Positions 37,306 to 47,266 are shown, counted from the first letter of the stretch. The stretch: 64,000 nucleotides of DNA from Clostridium cavendishii DSM 21758 (GCF_900141845.1 NZ_FQZB01000007.1:1-64000); one strand, 5' to 3'. The notes: generated from the sequence alone by a model not told the origin. Numbers and translations: made by a program.

Positions 37306-37902
37306 CTATTTTTCTTCTAGTAGTAAAAAGTCAGATTTTTTTAAGGTTCCTATTATAGAGTTATAAATAAGAGCCACTAATATTACGGATACTATTGCAT
37401 TAACTAATGTAGTAACTGCACTTATTTTTGCTAAGACTGATGCTGCTTTTTGAGGTTGTCCTAAAATGTATTGTTTATAAAAATAGCCTACAATAGGATC
37501 GAAAATAACATTAAAACCTAATCCACAAATTGAAGAAATAATACTCCATCTAAAGACATATTTTTTATCAGTACTCTTGTTTATTTTTGCATATTTATGA
37601 GCAACTAATCCTGTTATTAAACCAATACATAATTTTAATATAAATGTTTTTGGAGCTCCTAAAATATATACAGGATCCATTATATCTGCTATTGTCATTC
37701 CTATGGCTCCAGCAAGGCCACCATACAATCCACCAAGAAGTAATGCTGCTAATACACAGAATGCATTACCTATATGCAATGAGGTTGCATCTCCTCCAGG
37801 TAGTGGAATTTTAATTTGAAGAAATTTAAATGATACAAAGCATAATGCGGCAAACAAAGCAGTTTGAGTTAATTTTTTAATTTTTGAATTTTTGTTTTTC
37901 AT
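37306..37902 (-). CDS. ECF transporter S component (substrate-binding membrane subunit)
   Basis: A 198-residue protein with five or six hydrophobic helices. The N-terminal KLTQTALFAALCFVSFKFLQI and the following GNAFCVLAALLLGGLYGGLAGAIGM are typical of ECF-type vitamin S components that share an energising EcfAA'T module encoded elsewhere. The substrate is undecided between water-soluble vitamins; I see no riboswitch upstream that would name it. GGGGGATG lies just before the ATG. The 308 bp between it and the divergent DUF445 gene must hold both promoters, but I see no clear boxes or hairpins there. Confidence 0.75.
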   Translation of the reverse strand: MKNKNSKIKKLTQTALFAALCFVSFKFLQIKIPLPGGDATSLHIGNAFCVLAALLLGGLYGGLAGAIGMTIADIMDPVYILGAPKTFILKLCIGLITGLVAHKYAKINKSTDKKYVFRWSIISSICGLGFNVIFDPIVGYFYKQYILGQPQKAASVLAKISAVTTLVNAIVSVILVALIYNSIIGTLKKSDFLLLEEK

Positions 37903-38210
37903 ATAACATCCCCCATAGAATAAATATTTTGTATTAAAATACCACTAACAATATAACATTATATAAATGTTTTTTGCAATTGTATGGGTACGAAATGATA
38001 TTGTGAAAATATGTAAAAATATAGGATGAGATCTATTGTTTGATTGGTAATAGTGTCTAAATTATAATTAAATATCATGGAAGTATGTAAATTATTTATG
38101 ATATAATCATAAGGTATTCATAAAATATTTTTTTTATGTATATAAAATTCTGTAGGAATAATTTTTTATTATTAACTTTTAAAATATTTAAAATTTAGGG
38201 AGGAATAAAG

Positions 38211-39497
38211 ATGGAAAGAAACATTAGTAATGTAGGCAGAAAAAATAGCAATATAGCAACTTGGATATTATTAATTTTTTCTGTAATCTTTTTTATATCT
38301 TATCCATTCCATGACAGCTTTGTAGGTGGATTAATATCTAGTCTTTGTTGTGCTGCCATGATAGGTGGATTAGCAGATTGGTTTGCAGTAGTAGCACTTT
38401 TTAGAAAGCCATTAAATAGTAATATATTAGCTAGGTTATTTAGAACAGAAATAATACCTAAAAATAGAGATCGTATATTTGAGGCTTTAGTAGATATGGT
38501 AGAAAAAGAGCTTTTAACTAAGGAAAGTATTATGAATAAGTTAGGGAGTATTAATCCTTCAAAAGCTATAATAGAGCTAACTAAAGCGGATAAAAAACAA
38601 GAACTTTTGGTTATATTAAATAATATTTTTAATGAAATACTTAATAGTTTAAGTGAACAAGATTTACATAATATAGAATCATTAAGCAATGAAATTTTAA
38701 AATCTAATTTGAAATCAATAGAACTTTCAAAAGTTATTTCACAAAGTTTAGAATGGATGTGGAATAATGGTTATAAGGAAAAAATCACAGATATAATAGT
38801 TGATAAAATAGAGGAATTATCTAAGACTTATGAATCAAAAATGCTTCTTCAAGATGCTGTACTTCAAATATTAGAACTTAATAGAGGAAGCTTTTTGATT
38901 ATGATTATAGGATTTTTTATAAAAGGAAACTTAGAGAATATTGCAAGGATTGTTCAAGAAAAATTAGTGAATTTTGTAGCACAGATGAAAAGTCCAGAAA
39001 ATAGTGAACGTGAAAAAATACAGCTGTTTATAGTAAAGCAAATTAATAGATTGAATGAAGATGAAGAATTAAAAAATGTAGTAGAAACATGGAAAAATGA
39101 AAAGTTAGAAGTAAATCAAGATATGTTTAATGAGTTAAGTTTGGCTATAAAAAGTTATATTTTAAGCTTAAAGTCGGATGATGCTAAAACCTTTGAAACT
39201 ATAGAAAATCTATTAGGAAAATTAGAAAATAATATAGAAAGTTTTAAGAATGATGAAGAAAAACAAATAAAGGTCAATAATACCATAAAAGGGTTAATTG
39301 AAAAATTGGTTGAGAAGAATCATCATAAAATAGGTTTAATAGTTCAAGAAAAATTAAATGAAGTATCTGGTGAGGAACTTTCTAATATGATAGAACCTAT
39401 TATAGGAGAAGATCTTCAATTAATTAGAGTAAACGGGTCTTTAGTTGGTGGACTTGTTGGAGTAATAACTTATATTCTTACATTTTGGATAGTTTAG
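38211..39497 (+). CDS. DUF445 family membrane-associated protein, copy 1
   Basis: A 428-residue DUF445 protein. The N-terminal two-helix block contains the family core GGLADWFAVVALFRKPLN, then a long helical, charged middle, and the C-terminal block GEDLQLIRVNGSLVGGLVGV followed by a last membrane segment. The family is widespread; one Bacillus subtilis member (YheB) is sporulation-associated in annotation, but no biochemical role is established. GGGAGGAATAAAG precedes the ATG. It is followed immediately by a paralogue, and the two are probably co-transcribed. Confidence 0.8.
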   Translation: MERNISNVGRKNSNIATWILLIFSVIFFISYPFHDSFVGGLISSLCCAAMIGGLADWFAVVALFRKPLNSNILARLFRTEIIPKNRDRIFEALVDMVEKELLTKESIMNKLGSINPSKAIIELTKADKKQELLVILNNIFNEILNSLSEQDLHNIESLSNEILKSNLKSIELSKVISQSLEWMWNNGYKEKITDIIVDKIEELSKTYESKMLLQDAVLQILELNRGSFLIMIIGFFIKGNLENIARIVQEKLVNFVAQMKSPENSEREKIQLFIVKQINRLNEDEELKNVVETWKNEKLEVNQDMFNELSLAIKSYILSLKSDDAKTFETIENLLGKLENNIESFKNDEEKQIKVNNTIKGLIEKLVEKNHHKIGLIVQEKLNEVSGEELSNMIEPIIGEDLQLIRVNGSLVGGLVGVITYILTFWIV

Positions 39498-39508
39498 GAG
39501 AGATGGGC

Positions 39509-40750
39509 ATGAATTATAAACGTAAAGCTAATATAGCACTTGGTATTTCAGTCATTTTCTTTTGTATTTGTATAACATTAAGATATTTTTATAGAGATAT
39601 GGTTTTATTTAAACTTATGCTATTTGTATCAGAAGCTTCATTAGTAGGAGGAATAGCTGACTGGTTTGCAGTTACAGCACTTTTTACAAAACCATTAGGG
39701 TTTTCCTATCATACTGAGATAATACCGAGGAATAGAAAATCTATTATAAATTCAACGGCAAAGTTAGTTGAAACAGATTTATTAAGTAAGGAAACATTAC
39801 AAAAGCAAATAGGGAATTTATCTGTAACTCAAAAGATTATCAATTATATTGATAATGATAGAAGTAAAAAATCGAAATATATAGATAAAATAACTAAAAT
39901 GATAATAAATTATATCTCTAAAAAAGATTTAAAAGAAGTAACAGATTATATAGAGAATATTATGAAAGAAGAAGGAAAAAACATAAATTTAGCAGATAAA
40001 CTTAAAGATTTCATAAAAAATAAATTTATATATGAAAATAGAGCTAAGTGGGCACAAAATTTTTTAAATAAACTTTCTACAGAAGAGGGAAATGAAAAGT
40101 TACTTATTATTTCTCAAAAAATTCTTAATAGTAATGAGGAAGGGTCAAGTTTTTCATTAAATAGTCTATTTAAAAAATTAAATATATCAGTAGCAGAAGA
40201 TTTAGCGGATGTAATAAAGACTCAGCTTCAGAAGATACTTACAAATCTTATAGAGGAAGATAGTACTCTTTCACAAGTATGTGTAGAGAATATAATTAAA
40301 AGCATAGATAGTATAGAACTTTCTCCAAATTCAATTGAAGAGTGGAAGCTTAGTATATTAGAAAAAGCAGATTTTAAACCAATTATAAAGTCGCAACTTT
40401 CAATCTTAATAAATACAAAAGTCATAAGCGATATACTAGAGAAGCTTTGGGATTACTTTAAAGAAAATACTAGCATTAAAAATGTAATAGATAAAAATAT
40501 AAGAGATATGATTTGTGATATCTTGGAGAAAAAACATAATGTAATAGGAAATATTGCAAGTGATACATTAAACAGTTTTACAGATGAAAAGCTAAATCAA
40601 TTTATAGAAGAAAAAGCGGGAGAAGACTTGCAGTGGATAAGAATAAATGGATCTGTACTTGGAGGATGCATAGGTTTAGTATTATTTGCATTTTTAAATC
40701 TAATTTTTGAGCCTTATGTTTCACCAATAATTAGAGGATTATTATTTTAA
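39509..40750 (+). CDS. DUF445 family membrane-associated protein, copy 2
   Basis: A 413-residue paralogue of the preceding protein with the same layout: GGIADWFAVTALFTKPLGF near residue 45, a helical middle, and GEDLQWIRINGSVLGGCIG near the end. The ATG at 39509 has AGGAGAG 8 nt upstream; an earlier in-frame TTG at 39485 lies inside the first gene. The middle regions of the two copies have diverged strongly while the end blocks stay close, which suggests they form a complex with shared membrane contacts (inference). Confidence 0.8.
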   Translation: MNYKRKANIALGISVIFFCICITLRYFYRDMVLFKLMLFVSEASLVGGIADWFAVTALFTKPLGFSYHTEIIPRNRKSIINSTAKLVETDLLSKETLQKQIGNLSVTQKIINYIDNDRSKKSKYIDKITKMIINYISKKDLKEVTDYIENIMKEEGKNINLADKLKDFIKNKFIYENRAKWAQNFLNKLSTEEGNEKLLIISQKILNSNEEGSSFSLNSLFKKLNISVAEDLADVIKTQLQKILTNLIEEDSTLSQVCVENIIKSIDSIELSPNSIEEWKLSILEKADFKPIIKSQLSILINTKVISDILEKLWDYFKENTSIKNVIDKNIRDMICDILEKKHNVIGNIASDTLNSFTDEKLNQFIEEKAGEDLQWIRINGSVLGGCIGLVLFAFLNLIFEPYVSPIIRGLLF

Positions 40751-40798
40751 AATTATAATTTTATAAGCTTTTTCAAAAACAAAATTGTAAAGGATATT

Positions 40799-40850
40799 TA
40801 GGATGTTTTCAAAGATGATTTTAAAATTGTTTTGAAAAACATCCTTTTTT
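40799..40850 (+). terminator. Terminator after the DUF445 pair (repeat copy 1)
   Basis: AGGATGTTTTCAAA pairs with TTTTGAAAAACATCCT around an AT loop and is followed by TTTTTATT. A close relative of this hairpin, including the ATATTTAGG just before it, occurs again at 42628. Confidence 0.75.
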
Positions 40851-41539
40851 ATTGATAATATAGTAAATTAAAAAAGTTATACCCATAAAGGAAAGGAGAA
40901 ACTTTTACAGATACAATCTTATAATTTGTAAATAATAATAAAATAACTATAAGATAAAAGGTTGTAAAAGGCTTGATTTACAAAAGTATGAAATATATAA
41001 TAAAGATGGAATAAAAATATAATTATATAAATGTAGAAAAATTCAACAGAATTAAAGGGAGGTTCATAAAATGAGTATTACTATTTACTAATTAATTTTC
41101 AAAATAGAAGATTAGAATAAGAGAAGTTATTAAGTGATTAATTACTTAGTTTTTTTGTGTACTTCTTTTAATTAGTAAATAGAAAGTGTTGTTTTATAGA
41201 ACTAAAATATAAATTTTATTTGTGCATATTTAAGCTATAGAAGACCTTAGATGATTTTTAAAGTTTTGTATCTTAAGTAATAATATTTTTTATAAATCTA
41301 ATTTAATTATTATTTCTAGATATGGAGTAGTATAATTAAATTTGGATTTTAGTGTGCGAAATGTTTAGAGTTTAGACTATAAGAAGATAAATGTTTTCTT
41401 ATAGTTTTTTATTTTTATAAAAAAGGATAAATTACGCTAAAAATAAGTTTGAAGCTATAAGAAATGAAGATTATAAGAAAGTACAACAAAAAAGGTAATT
41501 GCTTAGTATACGATATGATTAAATTAGGGGGAAAGTATT
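40851..41539. other. 689-bp intergenic region with a mini-ORF and an AT-rich terminator-like stem
   Basis: At 41071-41091 an ATG with GGGAGG 8 nt upstream opens a six-codon frame (MSITIY). About 40 bp later TAAGTGA pairs with TTACTTA (41131-41148), followed by a run of seven or eight T, with an outer stem AAGAGAAGT/ACTTCTTTT. This looks like a leader with a terminator, but no gene follows closely: the serine hydrolase starts 380 bp further on. The rest is AT-rich with no open frame. Confidence 0.4.
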
Positions 41540-42541
41540 ATGGAAATAAATCTAATTGAAGAAAAGATAAATAATATAAAAGAATTCTCCGGAGTTATAA
41601 GTATAAAAAAATATGGTAAGGTAATATATGAAAAGGCATATGGATTTGCTGATATTGCAAATGAAAGAAAAAATAATATAAATACAAGATTTGGCATTGC
41701 GTCAGGAGCAAAGTTACTTACAGCAATATCTATATGTAAGCTTGTAGATGAAGGACTACTTAAATTTGACTCAGTGGTAAAAGACTATGTAGAGTTAGAG
41801 AATATTAGTGACAATGTAACAATAAAGAACTTATTAACTCATACATCAGGAATACCAGACTATTTTGATGAAGAAAAATTGAACGATTTTAGTGAACTAT
41901 GGAATGAAAGACCTATGTATCTGATGAGAGAACCAAAAGATTTTATTCCTCTTATGAAAGTTGGAAAGATGATGTTTAATGTAGGTGAAAAATTTCATTA
42001 CAATAATGGAGCATTTGTAATTCTTGCTTTAATAGTTGAGAAGGTAAGTGGTATGAAATTTGTTGATTTTGTTAAAAAGAATGTTTTTGAAATTTTAGAT
42101 ATGAATCAAAGTGGATATTTCAGTATTGATATGCTTCCTAAAAATTGTGCATATGGATATGAAGAAAATAAAGATGGTACATTAAAAACTAATATATATT
42201 CAATACCTGTTGTTGGTGGGGGTGATGGTGGAGTATTTGTAACTTTAGAGGATATAAGTAAATTATGGAATGGATTATTAAACTATAGATTATTAAGCAA
42301 AGATACAACTGATGAATTATTAGCTATGCAAGTATATGTTAATTATGATGTATATTATGGTTATGGTATTTGGATAATAAAACATGATGATGGAGTTTAT
42401 AAATATTATATAACAGGATCAGACCCAGGTGTTAGTTTTGAATCAGCGGTATATCCAAAGAAAGGAATAGAAGTAACTATATTGGGAAATAGGGAATTTA
42501 GTACTTATGAAATAATTAAGGAATTGGAAATCTATTTATAG
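41540..42541 (+). CDS. Serine hydrolase, class C beta-lactamase/PBP4* family
   Basis: A 333-residue cytosolic-looking member of the beta-lactamase-related family (no signal peptide). The nucleophile motif SxxK is SGAK in FGIASGAKLLTAI (near residue 55). The YxN motif is YNN in KFHYNNGAFVIL (near 154). The third motif is probably TGSDPG near the C-terminus. Such enzymes include D-aminopeptidases and esterases; the substrate is unknown. GGGGGAAAG precedes the ATG. It stands alone between two related hairpins. Confidence 0.82.
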   Translation: MEINLIEEKINNIKEFSGVISIKKYGKVIYEKAYGFADIANERKNNINTRFGIASGAKLLTAISICKLVDEGLLKFDSVVKDYVELENISDNVTIKNLLTHTSGIPDYFDEEKLNDFSELWNERPMYLMREPKDFIPLMKVGKMMFNVGEKFHYNNGAFVILALIVEKVSGMKFVDFVKKNVFEILDMNQSGYFSIDMLPKNCAYGYEENKDGTLKTNIYSIPVVGGGDGGVFVTLEDISKLWNGLLNYRLLSKDTTDELLAMQVYVNYDVYYGYGIWIIKHDDGVYKYYITGSDPGVSFESAVYPKKGIEVTILGNREFSTYEIIKELEIYL

Positions 42542-42627
42542 AATTAGTAGTATAGTATTTTTAAAGTCACAGATTTTAGTTTGTTGAGTTTGTTAGGTTT
42601 TTGCTTAGAAAATTATATAAGATATTT

Positions 42628-42675
42628 AGGATGTTTTTAAAGAATAATTTTTAAAATTATTTTAAAAACATCCTT
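42628..42675 (+). terminator. Terminator after the serine hydrolase (repeat copy 2)
   Basis: AGGATGTTTTTAAA pairs with TTTTAAAAACATCCTT. It is a second copy of the hairpin at 40799 and is preceded by the same ATATTT. The remaining 225 bp up to 42901 are AT-rich and should hold the Lrp promoter. Confidence 0.65.
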
Positions 42676-42900
42676 ATTGCATTTACAATACAATAGGCTT
42701 AAAAGGGATTTTGCTTATTTAAATTTAGCGTTTATAAAAAATAACTAATTTAATAAAGTTTATATTGTTAATGACCTAATATAATGCATTCAAAGTATAA
42801 ATACATTATGTTAGAATAAAACTAGCTTAGACATCTAAGTATTATTAAGATTAATTAATGGTTACCTTAATAAATAATCATTTCGATAGGAGATATATTT

Positions 42901-43344
42901 GTGGATTATACTGATTATAAAATTATTGAGATACTTTTAGAAGATGGAAGAATACCAATGAAAGAACTTGCAAAAAGAGTAGCTCTTAGTGCACCAGCAG
43001 TAGCTGAAAGGGTGAAAAGACTTGAGGAAGAGAATATTATAACTGGTTATAAAGCTAAGGTGAATTATGAGAAGCTTGGCAAAAAAATTAATGTACTTAT
43101 AAATATAGATATAAGTGGTCAGAGATCTGAGAAGTTTAAAGAATTTATTGAAAATGAGGATGCTATAGTTGAATGTCATCATGTTACTGGACCATATTGT
43201 AAGATTTTAAAAGCTAGACTTGAAGATATTTCGAGTTTAGAGACGCTTATTGGTAAAATACAAATGTTTGGAAATACTGAGACATTTATAATACTTTCGT
43301 CATCAGAAAAAGAAAATTTATTAAATCCAGAAAAAGATACTTAA
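42901..43344 (+). CDS. Lrp/AsnC family transcriptional regulator
   Basis: A 147-residue Lrp-type regulator starting at GTG (ATAGGAG 9 nt upstream). The helix-turn-helix is DYKIIEILLEDGRIPMKELAKRV..SAPAVAERVKRLEEE. The C-terminal RAM ligand domain has CHHVTGPYCKILKARLEDI. It is followed 100 bp later by aspartate 4-decarboxylase, so that gene may be its target with an amino acid as ligand (inference). Confidence 0.9.
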   Translation: MDYTDYKIIEILLEDGRIPMKELAKRVALSAPAVAERVKRLEEENIITGYKAKVNYEKLGKKINVLINIDISGQRSEKFKEFIENEDAIVECHHVTGPYCKILKARLEDISSLETLIGKIQMFGNTETFIILSSSEKENLLNPEKDT

Positions 43345-43447
43345 TTAAGCTTATATTATTTAAATATTAAATTAGTAGAATTATATATGAAATAAAATTT
43401 ATTGTAGAAATAGTTGTTGTTATAACAAAGGATAAGGAGAAAATAAT

Positions 43448-45079
43448 ATGGATAGTTTTAGTCTTCAACGCAAAGAAATAGAAGAGGTTTACGGGAAAAT
43501 AAGTCCTTTTGAACTTAAAGATAAATTAATTAATCTTGCAGAGGAATCAAAAAAGAGAGGTACACATTCATTATTAGATGCTGGAAGAGGAAATCCTAAT
43601 TGGATTGCTGCTACACCTAGGGAAGCCTTTTTTACTTTTGGACAATTTGCTGTTGCAGAAAGTCGTAGAGTATGGAACGAATATGATTTAGCTGGCATGC
43701 CAAACAAGGAAGGAATTGCAAAACGTTTTGTAGAGTTTACAAAAAAACATAAAGATGCTCCAGGAATTGAACTTCTTAGTAAAATGATTAATTATGGAGT
43801 AACAGTAAAAGGATTTGATCCAGATGAGTGGATTTACGAATTGGTAGATGGAATTATTGGAGATAATTATCCTCAGCCAGATAGAATGTTACATCATGTT
43901 GAATGTGTTGTTAATGACTATCTTATTCAGGAATTGTGCTATAACGAGCCACTTGAAGGAAAGTTTAAAACTTTTGCTGTTGAAGGGGCTACTGCAGCTA
44001 TGTGTTATATTTTTGATACACTAATTGCAAATAATATTTTGGCAAAAGGGGATAAGATAGCACTTATGGCTCCAATTTTTACCCCTTATCTTGAAATACC
44101 TCATTTACCACGTTATAATTTTGAGGTTGTTAAGATCATGGCTGATGAAATAACTGAAGATGGTAGACGTACATGGCAATATTCGTCTAAAGAAATAGAG
44201 AAATTAAGTGACTCATCTATAAAGGCATTATTTATAGTTAATCCAAGTAATCCAGCTTCAGTTGCAATGAAACAAGAAACTGTTAGACAATTAAAAGATA
44301 TCGTTAAAAATGATAATCCAGATTTAATGATTATTTCAGACGATGTATATAGTACTTTTGTGGACAACTTTCGTTCATTGATGGCAGATTTACCGTATAA
44401 TACAATTGGAGTATATTCATATTCAAAGTATTTTGGAGTAACAGGATGGCGTCTTGGAACCATTGCAATTTATGAGGATAATGTATTTGATAAATTATTA
44501 AGAGAGCAGGATGAAAATAAGAAAGAAAGAGCAAGAAGACGTTACTCTGGAATTTCTACTGATCCAGACAATATCTCTTTTATAGATAGAATAGTAGCAG
44601 ATAGTCGTCAGGTAGCACTTAATCATACTGCAGGATTATCAACTCCACAACAAGTGCAAATGGCGTTCTTTTCATTATTTGCTATAATTGATAAAGAAAA
44701 TAGATATAAGCAATTAACAAAGAATATTTGTCGTCGTCGTAAGAAACTTTTGTTTGAAGGATTAGGATTAAAATTACAGGTAGATCCGTTCGATGCAGCA
44801 TACTATACACAATTTGATTTGTTGGAGTGGGCAGAGAGAAATTATAATGATAAATTCGTACAATATTTACAAAAAAATTATAAACCAGTAGATATTCTTA
44901 TACGTTTAGCAGAGCAATCTTCAATAGTACTATTAAGCGGTAGTGGATTTGATGGACCAGAATGGTCTATAAGAATATCACTTGCAAATCTTAATGATGA
45001 AGCTTATTCTAAAGTTGGACAAGTTTTGCGTAAAGTATTAGGAGATTATGCAAAAGAGTGGAAGGAATTTAAAAAGTAA
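43448..45079 (+). CDS. aspD: Aspartate 4-decarboxylase / aspartate aminotransferase
   Basis: A 543-residue PLP enzyme of the AspD/AsdA type, the usual length. The N-terminus LLDAGRGNPNWIAATPREAF, the PLP-lysine motif YSYSKYFGVTGWRLG, and the C-terminal DGPEWSIRISLANLND are characteristic. It converts L-aspartate to L-alanine and CO2. In bacteria with an AspT antiporter this creates a proton gradient; no aspT is adjacent here. AAGGAGAAAATAAT precedes the ATG. It is probably regulated by the Lrp protein upstream. Confidence 0.92.
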   Translation: MDSFSLQRKEIEEVYGKISPFELKDKLINLAEESKKRGTHSLLDAGRGNPNWIAATPREAFFTFGQFAVAESRRVWNEYDLAGMPNKEGIAKRFVEFTKKHKDAPGIELLSKMINYGVTVKGFDPDEWIYELVDGIIGDNYPQPDRMLHHVECVVNDYLIQELCYNEPLEGKFKTFAVEGATAAMCYIFDTLIANNILAKGDKIALMAPIFTPYLEIPHLPRYNFEVVKIMADEITEDGRRTWQYSSKEIEKLSDSSIKALFIVNPSNPASVAMKQETVRQLKDIVKNDNPDLMIISDDVYSTFVDNFRSLMADLPYNTIGVYSYSKYFGVTGWRLGTIAIYEDNVFDKLLREQDENKKERARRRYSGISTDPDNISFIDRIVADSRQVALNHTAGLSTPQQVQMAFFSLFAIIDKENRYKQLTKNICRRRKKLLFEGLGLKLQVDPFDAAYYTQFDLLEWAERNYNDKFVQYLQKNYKPVDILIRLAEQSSIVLLSGSGFDGPEWSIRISLANLNDEAYSKVGQVLRKVLGDYAKEWKEFKK

Positions 45080-45110
45080 TCTTATAATTTTTAGCTATTT
45101 ACTAATAAAA

Positions 45111-45145
45111 TCCTTGATAGAAATATCACGGGTTTTTTTATTTGA
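45111..45145 (+). terminator. Terminator after aspD
   Basis: CCTTGATA pairs with TATCACGG (one mismatch) around GAAA and is followed by GTTTTTTTATTT, 31 bp after the aspD stop codon. Confidence 0.7.
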
Positions 45146-45261
45146 AATGTAATAAAAATACTTTTAATAACTTTAAATGTAAATAAAATACTAAAAATGT
45201 AAAATTAAAGTTAATGAGTAAAATACTATAAAAAAGAGAATGATATAAGAAATGTAATTTA

Positions 45262-45290
45262 AACTTAAATAGTGAACTATTTAAGTTTTT
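45262..45290. other. Perfect 12-bp palindromic stem before the acetyltransferase
   Basis: AACTTAAATAGT and ACTATTTAAGTT are separated by two bases, with TTTAC after. It is a weak terminator or an operator about 95 bp before the GNAT gene. Most of the 306-bp gap around it is AT-rich and otherwise empty. Confidence 0.45.
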
Positions 45291-45385
45291 ACTTATATTA
45301 ATATTATTGGTAATATAAATATAATTATTAATAATTAATTCATAAGGTTTGCAAACATTATAATATTATTAAGGAGTTGTACCTT

Positions 45386-45892
45386 TTGGAACTAAGTACT
45401 ATTAAGCTAAGTCAAGAAATCTACAGGTCGGATGTAGAGCAAATAGTTGATTGGCTTAGCGATAAAGAAATAACAAATAATTTAAATGAAGATAGTAATG
45501 CTAAAGATGAGTTAATTAGCGTTATAAATAGAGTAAATATGCCTATTTTAACCCATTTGTTTAATAATAATTGTAGATTTTTCACAATTAAAAACATATA
45601 TGGAACTATAGGTTTTTTAAGGTTGGTTCCTAAAAATGGAATGGTTGAAATCGTTATTACAGTAGGCAAAAAAGAGCTGTGGGGAAAAGGTATAGGACAT
45701 AATGCGGTTTATGAAGCATTAAAAAAAGCTTTTTTTGATATGAGAACAGACGAAGTTGTTGCTAAAATTAAGAAAACTAATGAAAGATCTAGAAACCTTT
45801 TTAAAGGTATTGGGTTTGAAGAAGTTAAGCAATTAGAAAGTGAAGTAGAATATCATATTACCAAGGAAACTTTTTTTAGAAAGGTTGCATAA
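45386..45892 (+). CDS. GNAT family N-acetyltransferase
   Basis: A 168-residue RimJ/RimL-like acetyltransferase. The acetyl-CoA loop appears as KKELWGKGIGHNAVYEALKKAFF, followed by VVAKIKKTNERSRNLFKGIGFEE, the usual motif B. It could act on a protein N-terminus, a ribosomal protein or a small amine. TTG at 45386 (then ELSTIKL) is preferred because AAGGAG lies 9 nt upstream; an in-frame TTG at 45377 overlaps the site. Confidence 0.82.
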   Translation: MELSTIKLSQEIYRSDVEQIVDWLSDKEITNNLNEDSNAKDELISVINRVNMPILTHLFNNNCRFFTIKNIYGTIGFLRLVPKNGMVEIVITVGKKELWGKGIGHNAVYEALKKAFFDMRTDEVVAKIKKTNERSRNLFKGIGFEEVKQLESEVEYHITKETFFRKVA

Positions 45893-46109
45893 AACAACAG
45901 ATTATTGAAAGTTACTATAAATTTATAGTGATAAAGTAAAATATACATAAGATTTATTGATATTTTTATTGTTTATGATACAATGTAGTAGATAAGGATA
46001 TATTTCATATTTGTTAGAGTTAGTATATTATAGATATTTTATTAGATTAAAGTTTAAAGAATAACTAAATAATTCATATTTTATAAACTTAAAGATTAGG
46101 AGAGTATAT

Positions 46110-47258
46110 ATGAAGGAATTTAGTATTAGTACCAATATTTATTTTGGAGAAGGTTCTTTAAGCAAACTAAGTGAAATAAAGAATAAAAGAGTAATAATCA
46201 TATGCGATAAGTTCATGGAAACTTCAGGTATGGCTGCAAAAATACAGGAAAAGTTAGTGAATTGTGAAGTAACAGTATTTAGTGATATAGTACCAGATCC
46301 TACTGTAGAGATTGTTGCTGCTGGAATTCAAAAACTACAAGCTTTTAATGCTCAAATTATGATAGCTCTTGGTGGAGGATCATCAATTGATGCGGCTAAG
46401 GGAATAAGGGAATATTCAAAGCAATTCCTATCAGATGGTAACCAAATAGAAGAATTTATTGCTATACCTACTACAAGTGGTACAGGATCTGAAGTAACTG
46501 AATATGCAGTAATAACTAATAAGCAAGAGGGATTGAAACATGCTTTAGCAGATAAATCACTTCTTCCTACAATAGCAATACTTGATCCAGAACTTGTAGC
46601 TTCTGTACCGAAAGCTATTACAGCAGATACAGGAATGGATGTAATTACACATGCTATAGAAGCTTATGTTTCAAAAAATGCTACTGATTTTTCTGATGCG
46701 TTAGCAGAAAAAGCAATTTCTTTAGCTGTTAAATTTTTACCTAAGGCTTTTGACGATGGTAATGACTTATTAGCTAGAGAAAAAATGCATAATGCATCTT
46801 GTTTAGCTGGGATGGCATTTAATTCAGCTGGACTTGGAGTTACACATAGCTTAGCACATGCAATAGGTGGTAAACTTCACATAGCACATGGAAGAAGTAA
46901 TGCAATTATACTTCCTCATGTGATAAAATATAATGCTAATTTAGATAATAATACTTATAATCAAGAATATGGAGTAGCAGCTGAAAAGTATCAAAAACTT
47001 GCAAAGTTATTAGATTTACATGCACCTACAGTAGTTATTGGGGTTAACAATTTAATTAAATGTATTGTTGACTTACAAAAGAAAATGATGATTCCAACTA
47101 CACTTAAGGAACAAGGTGCTGATTTAGAATTATTAGAGCAAGTTAAGGCTGAGCTAATAAATGCTGCTATGAAGGATATTTGTACAACTGCAAATCCTAG
47201 GGAAGCTACAAGAGAAGATTTGATAAAAATTTTAGATGAAATTACTGGAACTAAATAG
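46110..47258 (+). CDS. Iron-containing alcohol dehydrogenase, PduQ-like
   Basis: A 382-residue group III alcohol dehydrogenase. NAD binding is at IALGGGSSIDAAKGI, the next block is AIPTTSGTGSEVTEYAVIT, and the iron ligands are in DTGMDVITHAIEAYV and LGVTHSLAHAIGGKLHIAHG. It resembles PduQ, the propanediol microcompartment enzyme, over its whole length. It would reduce acetaldehyde to ethanol and regenerate NAD+ for the aldehyde dehydrogenase of the choline compartment. It lies 3.5 kb before the shell genes, on the same strand, next to the MerR regulator, with its own terminator. Its membership in the compartment is inferred. Confidence 0.88.
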   Translation: MKEFSISTNIYFGEGSLSKLSEIKNKRVIIICDKFMETSGMAAKIQEKLVNCEVTVFSDIVPDPTVEIVAAGIQKLQAFNAQIMIALGGGSSIDAAKGIREYSKQFLSDGNQIEEFIAIPTTSGTGSEVTEYAVITNKQEGLKHALADKSLLPTIAILDPELVASVPKAITADTGMDVITHAIEAYVSKNATDFSDALAEKAISLAVKFLPKAFDDGNDLLAREKMHNASCLAGMAFNSAGLGVTHSLAHAIGGKLHIAHGRSNAIILPHVIKYNANLDNNTYNQEYGVAAEKYQKLAKLLDLHAPTVVIGVNNLIKCIVDLQKKMMIPTTLKEQGADLELLEQVKAELINAAMKDICTTANPREATREDLIKILDEITGTK

Positions 47259-47266
47259 TTTTGTTT

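Noticed and set aside
46110..47258. Butanol dehydrogenase (BdhA/BdhB) as identity of the alcohol dehydrogenase
   Set aside because: The sequence follows PduQ from the N-terminus to the NPR.A C-terminal block, and it lies next to the microcompartment regulator.
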